Of a stretch of DNA of 11,012 nt, positions 1 to 6,900 are shown piece by piece. The notes under the pieces were generated by a model that was not told the origin of the DNA, did not search any database, and worked only from the letters and a program-made list of their open reading frames with translations. The stretch is from Candidatus Bathyarchaeota archaeon (GTDB lineage Archaea > Thermoproteota > Bathyarchaeia > Bathyarchaeales > B26-1): positions 1-11,012 of the forward strand of contig QMYL01000009.1 of the NCBI GenBank assembly GCA_003662645.1, read 5' to 3'. Made by a program: the position numbers and the translations under genes. The first letter of the stretch is position 1. Each line of letters starts with the position of its first letter.

Positions 1-384
1 GTCCACCCAGTCGAGGCCTTCAGTGGTCCCACCGGATTCCGGATAACGAGGCAGGTATGGGTTAGGGCCGAGTGCGACGGTGAGGGGTTGGCTAGGCTGG
101 TCTTAAGGCGTATTGGCGTAAGGGTTAGGGGAGACCCGAGAGAGGTGTTGAGGGAGAACTACAACGTTGAGTTGAGGGTTTCAAACCTCATAATAATGCC
201 CTCTTTCAATGACTTCTTAGGTGGACAGGCTGTCAATAGGCGCAGTATGGGGAGGGAGAGCATCTTCAAGGACTTCATAGGTCCAGTCCTCCGTTCAGGT
301 AGCGTGAGGATCGGTGAGGCTGAGGTACACATGCTGGATGGAACCTACCTAGGAACCATAAGCCACTTAAGAACATTAGTGTAA
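1..384 (+). CDS. Archaeal metallophosphoesterase, C-terminal part (5' end outside window)
   Basis: The reading frame is open from base 1, with codons starting at base 1, so this is the 3' end of a longer gene. The TTG at 88 lies inside the coding region and is not a start. The window opens on Val-His-Pro followed by EAFSGPTGFRITRQVWVRA, which fits the final metal-binding Gly-His-x-His-Pro motif of calcineurin-like phosphoesterases, with the Gly-His just outside. Further on, IIMPSFNDFLGGQAVN and YLGTI resemble the C-terminal part of the archaeal SbcD-related phosphoesterase family (MJ0037/TIGR00024-like) and of the bacterial DNA-ligase-associated phosphoesterases. The metal-dependent phosphodiester or phosphomonoester hydrolase role is inferred from family; the substrate is unknown. 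The stop TAA is at 382-384. The next gene begins 77 bases on with its own TATA box. Confidence 0.75.
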   Translation, partial: VHPVEAFSGPTGFRITRQVWVRAECDGEGLARLVLRRIGVRVRGDPREVLRENYNVELRVSNLIIMPSFNDFLGGQAVNRRSMGRESIFKDFIGPVLRSGSVRIGEAEVHMLDGTYLGTISHLRTLV

Positions 385-432
385 AACTAGTGATCACGCG
401 ATTCTGAGACTCTCTAAACGGACGGAGACAAG

Positions 433-440
433 TTTTTTAT
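433..440 (+). promoter_or_regulatory. TATA box of hsp20
   Basis: TTTTTTAT is preceded by a purine-rich stretch (GGAGACAAG) that could serve as the TFB-recognition element. Its centre is about 26 bases upstream of the TTG at 462, the usual archaeal distance to the transcription start, so the hsp20 transcript is probably leaderless. Just downstream is a short repetitive GTCAGACAGACAAAC stretch, which may be a regulator site, though I cannot match it to a known heat-shock operator. Confidence 0.55.
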
Positions 441-461
441 GTCAGACAGACAAACTTATAC

Positions 462-1091
462 TTGGTGGTTGGATTGTCATCGGATTGGTGGGATTGGTTC
501 AGGAGGAGGAGGCGTTCATTCTTCGGGGATTGGTTCTTCAGGGACATCGACGAGATGTTCAGGGAGATAGAGGAGATGATGGAGAGGGAGTTCAGGGAGT
601 TCACCAGCAGGGTTCCGAAGGATTACGTTAGAGAGCGTAGGCTTCCAGACGGTCGGGTTGTGAGGGAGTGGGGCCCCTTCGTCTACGGTTACAGCATAAC
701 CATAGGTCCAGATGGAAAGCCGCAGATAAGGGAGTTCGGTAACGTCAAGCCGGAATTTAGACCGGGCTTCTTTGGGAGGTCGAGGCCGACGATCAACATA
801 AGGGAGGAGAGGGAGCCGCTCGTCGACGTCATAACAACCGATGGTGAGGTGAAGGTGATAGCCGAACTGCCCGGCGTAGAGAAGGAGGATATAAAGCTAC
901 ACGGGACCGAGGACACACTGACGATCTCGGTCGATACACCGGAACGCAAATACTACAAGGAAGTTGATCTACCGGTTAAGGTAGACCCAAGGAAGGCGAA
1001 GTCCTCCTACAAGAACGGGGTTCTGGAGGTAACCCTCCCGAAGAAGGAGGAGAAGAGGAAGCCGAAGGGCGAACCGATAAAGATAGAGTGA
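462..1091 (+). CDS. hsp20: Small heat-shock protein, Hsp20/alpha-crystallin family
   Basis: A 209-residue cytoplasmic ATP-independent chaperone that would hold unfolding proteins in soluble oligomers. The N-terminal arm (1-50) is rich in Trp, Phe, Arg and acidic residues and looks helical. Residues about 60-105 carry the PDGRVVREWGPFVYGYS and TIGPDGKPQIREFGN stretches typical of archaeal Hsp20 proteins. The alpha-crystallin domain follows (about 115-195): PLVDVITTDGEVKVIAELPG, then KEDIKLHGTEDTLTI, and the conserved NGVLEVTLPK end. The C-terminal tail has an I-x-I motif (IKI, 206-208) used for subunit assembly. The start is TTG at 462; GTG at 465 and TTG at 474 are alternatives. No Shine-Dalgarno is visible, and a TATA box at 433-440 fits a leaderless transcript. 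The gene is probably monocistronic, with a pyrimidine tract downstream. Confidence 0.93.
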   Translation: MVVGLSSDWWDWFRRRRRSFFGDWFFRDIDEMFREIEEMMEREFREFTSRVPKDYVRERRLPDGRVVREWGPFVYGYSITIGPDGKPQIREFGNVKPEFRPGFFGRSRPTINIREEREPLVDVITTDGEVKVIAELPGVEKEDIKLHGTEDTLTISVDTPERKYYKEVDLPVKVDPRKAKSSYKNGVLEVTLPKKEEKRKPKGEPIKIE

Positions 1092-1107
1092 GCTTAAGCC
1101 CTCATAT

Positions 1108-1119
1108 CCTCTTTCTTTA
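1108..1119 (+). terminator. Pyrimidine-rich tract after hsp20
   Basis: CCTCTTTCTTTA begins 16 bases past the hsp20 stop with no clear hairpin. Archaeal intrinsic termination uses T-rich tracts, so this is a plausible but weak terminator. Confidence 0.3.
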
Positions 1120-1181
1120 TACCCTACAAGAAGTCGACTAGTGGACTTCATAAACCAACCATCACACGACTGACGGAAATG

Positions 1182-1188
1182 TTATTTA
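1182..1188 (+). promoter_or_regulatory. TATA box of the SWIM-protein gene
   Basis: TTATTTA is preceded by a GGAAATG element. Its centre lies about 26 bases before 1211, where the ribosome-binding site GGAGGT begins, so the transcript would have a leader of roughly 11 bases consisting of little more than the Shine-Dalgarno. Confidence 0.45.
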
Positions 1189-1210
1189 CCGATAGAGCCC
1201 CATTAACTTT

Positions 1211-1216
1211 GGAGGT
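1211..1216 (+). promoter_or_regulatory. Ribosome-binding site for the SWIM protein
   Basis: GGAGGT ends 5 bases before the ATG at 1222. It is one of the clearest Shine-Dalgarno sequences in the window and fixes the start. Confidence 0.7.
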
Positions 1217-1221
1217 AACCG

Positions 1222-1644
1222 ATGACCGGAGAGAGATACAAGGAATCCGAGGTTGAAGTTTTAAGGAAGGTATGCGAAGAGGCGAAGAGAAATGGGAAGA
1301 TAACAGGCTCACAGCTAACCCACCTAACCGCAATATTCGGGCAGAGGTTTCTGAAGGCCTGGGACGCCGTCATAAACCGGAGGGTTAAGAGGTATCGTTT
1401 TAAGCCGAGCGGTAGGGTTGTATGGGTTGTGGTGGGCAGAGAACGCGAGTACCTAGTTATGCCGATAGCCGAGTTCTGCTCCTGTGATGACTTTTACTAC
1501 CGAGTTATGGATGGGGAGGTCCACCTCTGCTACCACCTGATAGCCCAGAAGGTAGCCGAATCCTTAGGCTGGTATGATAAGATCGAGGAGGAGGACGGTT
1601 TCTACGAGACCCTGATCGAGGAGTGGAGGGAGGTTACACCTTAA
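1222..1644 (+). CDS. SWIM zinc-finger protein, archaeal Sws1/Shu2-like
   Basis: A 140-residue protein whose C-terminal half holds a SWIM zinc finger: Cys86-x-Cys88, fourteen residues, then Cys103-x-His105, with an Ala three residues on (Ala108). The extended pattern CxC...CxHxxA is the signature of the Sws1/Shu2 family, which in eukaryotes works with Rad51 paralogues to promote homologous recombination; archaeal members of this family are known. Here that role is inferred from the motif only. Residues about 10-72 (helices around EVEVLRKVCEEAKRN and GSQLTHLTAIFGQRF, then a strand pair near RVVWVVVG) could form a winged-helix-like fold, suggesting nucleic-acid binding. The acidic tail (about 118-140) resembles that of other small archaeal SWIM proteins. 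ATG is set by GGAGGT. A small membrane-protein gene follows 56 bases downstream on the same strand. Confidence 0.8.
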   Translation: MTGERYKESEVEVLRKVCEEAKRNGKITGSQLTHLTAIFGQRFLKAWDAVINRRVKRYRFKPSGRVVWVVVGREREYLVMPIAEFCSCDDFYYRVMDGEVHLCYHLIAQKVAESLGWYDKIEEEDGFYETLIEEWREVTP

Positions 1645-1686
1645 ATAGGGATCATGCAATCTTATCTTTGAAGGTGCATCGGGTGT

Positions 1687-1692
1687 AAGGTG
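1687..1692 (+). promoter_or_regulatory. Ribosome-binding site for the small membrane protein
   Basis: AAGGTG lies 8 bases before the ATG at 1701. A stop codon in the same frame at 1686-1688 excludes an earlier start. Confidence 0.4.
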
Positions 1693-1700
1693 AACTCTGG

Positions 1701-1880
1701 ATGGATACCGGCATGTACTTCGAGATGGTGATAAGCATCCTGATAGGGTTAACCTTCATCACGCTCTGCTTGATCTTCCTGTACATGGTTCACGGGAGGG
1801 GGAGGCAGCCCGTAGAGTCTGGGACGAGGCTCCTCAGGGTTTTTAAGCTCCTAGAACTCTTATGGAGTCACCTACCCTAA
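1701..1880 (+). CDS. Small single-span membrane protein, 59 residues
   Basis: ATG at 1701 to TAA at 1878-1880. Residues 9-30 (MVISILIGLTFITLCLIFLY and the two that follow) form one strongly hydrophobic helix with a short acidic N-terminus. After it come HGRGRQ and a basic, Leu-rich tail that looks amphipathic. By the positive-inside rule the tail should face the cytoplasm. An in-frame stop just upstream defines the start, and AAGGTG is a fair ribosome-binding site. It lies 56 bases behind the SWIM gene on the same strand and may be co-transcribed, although TTAAATA at the end of that gene could also act as a promoter. I do not recognise a family. The membrane segment and ribosome-binding site argue for a real gene; chance is not excluded at this size. 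Confidence 0.5.
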   Translation: MDTGMYFEMVISILIGLTFITLCLIFLYMVHGRGRQPVESGTRLLRVFKLLELLWSHLP

Positions 1881-1908
1881 ATCGATTGGGAGGTACCCCT
1901 CATAACCC

Positions 1909-2691
1909 CTAGAGTTCTAAGATGGATATACCCTCAACAAGCTCCTCAAGTTCGTTCCCTCTATCCTCTGAGACGAGCCTTAAGTGTTTAACCCTCAAGG
2001 GGTCCAAACCCAGAAACTTACAGGCCACCACATCAACCCTTAAGGCATCTACTCCAAGCATAACCTTATCCCCAACATCCACGACGTTCAGGTCCGGCCT
2101 CACAACCTGGGCTATATCGGCTATTACGTTATCCACCCCTAGGGGATGGTAGCGGATATACTTATGCTTGTGGGGTAGGAGGCCGAAGAGGTTCTTCAAG
2201 GCGTTCGTTAGGACCGTTGTTGGGTGCCTCCCGACCTTCGGGACATTGATTAGTACGTCAGCCTCGATCAAGGTCTCCGGAAGCTCCAGCTCCCTCAGGG
2301 CATGCGGATTCGGGACGTCAACCCTAACCCTCCTATCGGCTGATAGATCCAAGGCTTCAACCCTCCCACCGAACCTCCCTACAAGCTTCCTTATACCGAG
2401 CCTCTCAAACTGTTCCTCCGGGTTATGCAACGCGCTCCTCGTCTCGCCGATTATCACCCTATCGGCCCGGGGCTCCAAATACTCCAGCAAGCCCTGGAGG
2501 AGGTTCAGGGATGGGTGATACAGACCGCAAACGTTCGGTTTAATGAGGATGAGTCCACACCTATCGAGCTTGAATCCAGCTGTGGAGGCCAACTCTGGAA
2601 GTCTACTTAGGGCTTCATCCTTCCCGCAGATAACGATTGGATGCTCTCTCCCCAATAGATGCCACCTCAACCATCCCTTACGCGAGTACAC
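1909..2691 (-). CDS. DUF362 family protein
   Basis: A 260-residue protein matching the DUF362 (COG2006) family, which is widespread in archaea and anaerobic bacteria and has no settled biochemical role. Recognisable blocks are LILIKPNVCG (47-56), the DRVIIGETRS segment (78-86), and the family hallmark DVLINVPKVGRHPTTVLTNA at 145-164 followed by LKNLFGLLP (165-173), then a segment near 200-208 (DLNVVDV). Many family members carry ferredoxin-like CxxCxxC clusters; none is present here, so this is the cofactor-free short form. No signal peptide or membrane segment is seen. The start is GTG at 2691, with a TATA-like TATAATAT on the minus strand (2727-2720) leaving a leader of about 6 bases. It is divergent from the dehydrogenase gene and ends 28 bases from the convergent small membrane-protein gene. 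Confidence 0.8.
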   Translation of the reverse strand: MYSRKGWLRWHLLGREHPIVICGKDEALSRLPELASTAGFKLDRCGLILIKPNVCGLYHPSLNLLQGLLEYLEPRADRVIIGETRSALHNPEEQFERLGIRKLVGRFGGRVEALDLSADRRVRVDVPNPHALRELELPETLIEADVLINVPKVGRHPTTVLTNALKNLFGLLPHKHKYIRYHPLGVDNVIADIAQVVRPDLNVVDVGDKVMLGVDALRVDVVACKFLGLDPLRVKHLRLVSEDRGNELEELVEGISILEL

Positions 2692-2719
2692 CGCCAGTTA
2701 AAAAGCTTAAAGGTTTCGG

Positions 2720-2742
2720 ATATTATAAAACCGTAATATTAC
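2720..2742. promoter_or_regulatory. Shared divergent promoter region with a 10-bp palindrome
   Basis: The AT-rich run ATATTATAAAA contains a TATA box for each direction: TATTATAAAA (2721-2730) for the rightward dehydrogenase gene and TATAATAT read on the minus strand (2727-2720) for the leftward DUF362 gene. Immediately next to it GTAATATTAC (2733-2742) is a perfect palindrome. A protein bound there could affect both promoters. No regulator is identified. Confidence 0.45.
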
Positions 2743-2774
2743 CAAAGTATGAGGGTGGGAGGCTGCTTAAACGT

Positions 2775-3836
2775 ATGAGACTCAAAAGGATTGGTGAAGC
2801 CATAGAAGAGCCACCGATCAGGGTGGTCCTCTACGGTGTTGGAGCTATGGGTGGCAGCATAGCGAAAGCCCTCCTCAAGAGGGAAGGCATCAAGATAGTT
2901 GGAGCCATAGATATCGCGGAGGATAAGGTTGGGAGGGACTTGGGAGAGGTGTTAGGACTTGAGAGCCATATGGGAATAACGGTCTCAGACGACCCGGATG
3001 GGGTTTTATCCAGGTCCAAGGCCGATGTAGCGATCCACGCAACCTCATCCTTCCTCAAGGACGTATACCCCCAGATATCGACGATGATCAAGCATGGAGT
3101 CAATGTGGTCTCAACATGTGAGGAGTTGACCTACCCCTACATAACAGACCTGAAGCTCGCTGATAAACTTGACAGCTTAGCAAGGGAGTATGGGGTCACG
3201 GTTCTAGGGACAGGGATAAACCCGGGCTTCCTGATGGATACATTAGTCATAGTCTTGACATCGGTCTGCCAGGAGGTTGAGAGCATAAGGGTTGAGAGAG
3301 CCATAGACGCCTCAAAACGCAGAGTCCCATTCCAGAAGAAGATAGGAGCAGGCCTAAAAGTCGAGGAGTTCAAGGCTAAGATGAAGACGGGCCTGATAAC
3401 AGGGCATGTAGGGTTGAAGCAGTCGGTGGCTATGATAGCTGAAGCCCTAGGGTTGAGGTTAGATGAGATAAGGGTTATAGAGGCCGAGCCTGTGAGGGCT
3501 GAGGGATATGTGAAGACAGAGGCCGTCGAGGTTAAACCGGGTGATGTAGCCGGCCTTAGACAGCGCGCCTACGGCATAATAGATGGTGAGAAGGTTATAA
3601 CCCTGGACTTCAAAGCCTACCTGGGCGCTGATGAGTATGACGCGATAACGATACGTGGAGTCCCGGATGTGAATGAGAGGATAACCCCCTGCATCCATGG
3701 AGACCTAGGAACCGTAGCCATGATAATCAACTCCATACCCAAGGTGTTGAAGGCGTCGCCCGGCCTGAAGACGATGCTCGACCTAACCCTGCCATCAGCC
3801 TCACTGGGGGATATGAGGCTTCACATCAGAGGTTGA
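2775..3836 (+). CDS. NAD(P)-dependent dehydrogenase, DapB / 2,4-diaminopentanoate dehydrogenase type
   Basis: A 353-residue protein. The N-terminal Rossmann fold begins at RVVLYGVGAMGGSIAKALL (about 16-34, GxGxMG loop 21-26) and includes IVGAIDI (41-47), VAIHATSS (85-92) and VNVVSTCEELTYP (109-121), as in dihydrodipicolinate reductase-like enzymes. GTGINPGF (145-152) and a long C-terminal domain with HGDLGTVAMIINSIPKVL (308-325) match the diaminopentanoate dehydrogenase C-terminal domain. Characterised relatives act in ornithine breakdown; none of the partner genes for that pathway is nearby, so the substrate is open. The frame is open back to 2637, but that extension overlaps the DUF362 gene and has no family similarity. 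ATG 2775, with GGGAGG at 2757-2762 (12-base spacing) and a TATA box at 2721-2730, is preferred. Confidence 0.82.
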   Translation: MRLKRIGEAIEEPPIRVVLYGVGAMGGSIAKALLKREGIKIVGAIDIAEDKVGRDLGEVLGLESHMGITVSDDPDGVLSRSKADVAIHATSSFLKDVYPQISTMIKHGVNVVSTCEELTYPYITDLKLADKLDSLAREYGVTVLGTGINPGFLMDTLVIVLTSVCQEVESIRVERAIDASKRRVPFQKKIGAGLKVEEFKAKMKTGLITGHVGLKQSVAMIAEALGLRLDEIRVIEAEPVRAEGYVKTEAVEVKPGDVAGLRQRAYGIIDGEKVITLDFKAYLGADEYDAITIRGVPDVNERITPCIHGDLGTVAMIINSIPKVLKASPGLKTMLDLTLPSASLGDMRLHIRG

Positions 3837-3891
3837 TGGTCATCCGTAGGGTATGGATCGAAGCCAGACTTGATCATGCTTGGAGAAAACG

Positions 3892-3899
3892 TTATAAAA
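3892..3899 (+). promoter_or_regulatory. TATA box for the leader ORF and glycoside hydrolase
   Basis: TTATAAAA with the purine-rich element GGAGAAAACG directly upstream makes this the strongest-looking archaeal promoter in the window. Its centre is about 26 bases from 3921, which is the first base of the upstream reading frame. A second weaker candidate, TCTATAAG at 3905-3912, would start transcription near 3934. Confidence 0.6.
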
Positions 3900-3920
3900 C
3901 CATGATCTATAAGGGGGGTT

Positions 3921-3959
3921 ATGATGCCTTCTAAGGAATTATGGAAGGGTGATGTATGA
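3921..3959 (+). CDS. Short upstream ORF (12 codons) overlapping the hydrolase start
   Basis: ATG at 3921 opens a frame encoding MMPSKELWKGDV and ends with TGA at 3957-3959, which overlaps the ATG of the hydrolase gene (ATGA, 3956-3959). The predicted transcription start coincides with its first base, so it could be translated as a leaderless message, after which ribosomes would be placed at the hydrolase start by coupling. The peptide itself has no recognisable feature. Whether it is translated is inference; the overlap geometry and promoter spacing are directly visible. Confidence 0.35.
   Translation: MMPSKELWKGDV
3948..3953 (+). promoter_or_regulatory. Ribosome-binding site of the glycoside hydrolase
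   Basis: GGTGAT, complementary to the 3' end of archaeal 16S rRNA, ends 2 bases before the ATG at 3956. Alignment with the full GGAGGTGATC consensus puts the core at the usual distance. It supports 3956 as the start and lies inside the upstream ORF. Confidence 0.5.
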
Positions 3960-6900
3960 ACCCGGAGGATTTTAAGAACCCAGGCAAGACCTATAGGCCC
4001 TCACCCTTCTGGTCGTGGAACAACCTCCTAGACGAGGAAGAGCTGAGGTGGCAGGTCAGGGAGTTCAAGGATAAGGGTTACGGCGGATACTTCATGCACT
4101 CAAGGGTTGGACTGGCAACCATATACCTTTCCAAGGAGTGGATGAGATGCGTAAGGGCATGCCTGGAGGAGGGGAAGAGAAACGACCTCGAGTCATGGCT
4201 GTACGACGAGGATAAGTGGCCGAGCGGGTTCGCGGGTGGGATAGTCCCAGCCAAAAACGAGGAGTACAGGTCCAGGTTCGCCCTACTCGAGGAGATAGAG
4301 CCAAAAGAGGTCGCGGAGAGCCTTAAGGATCCATCAGTCCTAGGCGTATACGAAGTCAAGTTCACGGAATCCAACGAGATTGAGAGCTTCAAGCGCATAA
4401 GGAAGCCTGAGGATGTTGAGGGGCTGGGTAGACTGTACGCCTTCAAGTTTCAGGTTGCCGGTTGCAGTAATTGGTTCAATGGGGAGAGTTACGTTGACCT
4501 CTTAAACCCGCGGGTAACTGAGGAGTTCCTCAAGGTTACCATAGACGCTTATGCTGAGGAGTTCAGGGATAGCTTTGGAGAGTTCATGCCCGGCATCTTC
4601 ACCGATGAGCCGAACTACGCACACTGGAGGACCGCGGCAACGAACATCCCGTGGACGGGTGAGATGGCGGACTACTTCAAGAGGGAGAACGGCTACGACC
4701 TGTTGGATAAGGCCCCACTCCTCTACTATGATGGTGAAGGCTCGAGTAAGGTCCGCTACGACTTCTGGAGGACCGTCACGAAGAGGTTCATAGAAGCTTG
4801 GACCATACCCTACAGCGAGAGGTGTGAGCGTCTCGGGCTCAAGATGACCGGGCACTACCTATGCGAGGACAACTTTGTTATACAGATACAACGGATAGGT
4901 GCGGCTATGCCCCACTACGAGTACATGCATGTTCCCGGGATAGACCATCTGGGTAGGAATATAGAGAACCCGTTAACCCTAATCCAGTGCTCCAGCGTGG
5001 CGCACCAGTTTGGGAGGAAGCGGATACTATGCGAGATCTTCGGCTGCAGCGGCCACAGCATGACCTTCGAGGATCAGAAGTGGATAGCCGACTTCCACTT
5101 CGCCTTGGGTATAACCTTCCTCTGCCCACACCTAACACTATACACGATGAAGGGTGACGCGAAGAGGGATTACCCCCCAACCTTCAGCTACCACCAGCCT
5201 TACTGGCCGTACTATAAGCTGATAAACGACTACTTCGCTAGGGCGTGTTACGTCTGCTCCCAGGGTAATTTCCAGGCGGATATCCTACTCCTCCACTCGA
5301 TAGGGAGCGCGTGGGCGACCTACTCCCCGAGGAGGATAGGAGATCGTTCATCTAAGCCTTGGAGGTATAACGACGCATTGGTTAAGGTCTTAACCGACCT
5401 TCTCGCGTTGCATTGGGGCTTTGACCTTGGAGACGAGATGATAATAGCCCGCCATGGTAGGGTTGAGGGAGGTAGGTTCATGGTCAATAAGGCCTCCTAC
5501 AGCCTCGTGATCGTGCCACCATCCTTAACGTGGTCGGGCGAGACGTATAAGCTCCTATCGGAGTTCTTGGATGGCGGTGGGAGGGTGATCTTCATCGGTG
5601 AGACCCCAACCATGATAGATGGCAAACCCGCCGAGGAGGAGTGGAGCAACCTCCTAAAGCATCCTGGAGTAGTCCGCATCGAGGCCGATAGGGATGCCCT
5701 TGAAGGGGCGCTCAATAGGCTATTGACCCGCTGGGTGAGCGTCAAGGACGATTCTGGGAGGGAGATCGAGGATATATACGTCCACCACCGCATCGATGGA
5801 GTTAAGCACATATACTTCCTATCAAACAAGAGCAGAACCGAGACCTACGATGCCAAGATAACTCTGCGCGGCGTCGGGGAGGTTACAGAGTGGAACCTAC
5901 TCGAAGGCTCAATCAGTAAGATCCCGGTTAAGGTTGAAGGTGGGAAGACCATCCTCAAGGTTAGGTTCCACCCAGCTGGAAGCCACGTATTCGTCCTAGA
6001 TACATCTAAGGAGCCGCATATATCAAAGGTGGGGATGAAGAGGGTTGAGGAGAGGGTGGTCAAGCTACCAGACGTCTGGAACTTCGAGAGGTTGCATCCA
6101 AACTCGATGACCTTAGATACTTGTCAATACTCGATAGATGGAGGTGAGTGGAGCGATAGGATGCCGGTGTGGAAGGTCAGGAGAGAGGTCTGGAAGGAGG
6201 CAGGTCTAGAACCGTATACGGGGATACAACCCTGGGTCCTGATAAAAAGGGGGATAAAACCGACCCGGACCTTCAACCTCCACATCAAGACGACATTCAA
6301 GTCGGAGGTTGAGGGGAAGAGAATATACCTCGTCATAGAGAGGGGTGAGAAGTGGAGCCTCAAGGTGAACGGTGAGCCGGTCCCAACCGATGTTGAAGAC
6401 TGGCACTGGGATAAGCAGTTCAGGAAGGTCGACATCTCAGACCATGTTAGGGTTGGGGAGAACGTGATCGAGTTATCCTGCCGATACGGAGGCATCGACA
6501 CCCCGGTTGAGGATCTATACCTCATCGGAGACTTCGGGGTAAAAAAGCTCTCCGAGACCGAGTACGCCATCACAGAGGAACCGAAGACCCTGAGAAACGG
6601 GAGCTGGGTTGAGCAGGGCTACCCATTCTACGCCGGGAGCATCCTATACAAGACGAAGGTCACCTTAGAGAGGAAGCCGGGAGAACGCGTCTTAATACGC
6701 CTACCTAAGGCTAGGGGGAGCCTATTCCTCATCCACGTGAACGACGGCGACCCAGTACCGATCTGTTGGGAGCCCCTAGAGGCGGATATAACCGAATTCA
6801 TAAAGGATGGGGAGAACGCCATAGCCATAGAGGTTGTGAGCTCACTCAGAAACACCTTCGGCCCGCTCCACCACAAACTTGGAGACCTGACATGGGTCGG

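Noticed and set aside
88..384. Treating the first gene as a complete 98-residue protein starting at TTG 88
   Set aside because: The frame is open to base 1 and the upstream codons encode a phosphoesterase motif, so the gene begins outside the window.
2637..2774. N-terminal extension of the dehydrogenase frame back to an ATG at 2637
   Set aside because: It overlaps the start of the DUF362 gene on the other strand, crosses the divergent promoter region and adds 46 residues with no family similarity. ATG 2775 fits the Rossmann-fold start and has GGGAGG upstream.
3701..3703. Possible operon joining the dehydrogenase and glycoside hydrolase
   Set aside because: A 119-base gap with a strong TATA box of its own at 3892-3899 precedes the hydrolase, so separate transcription is more likely.
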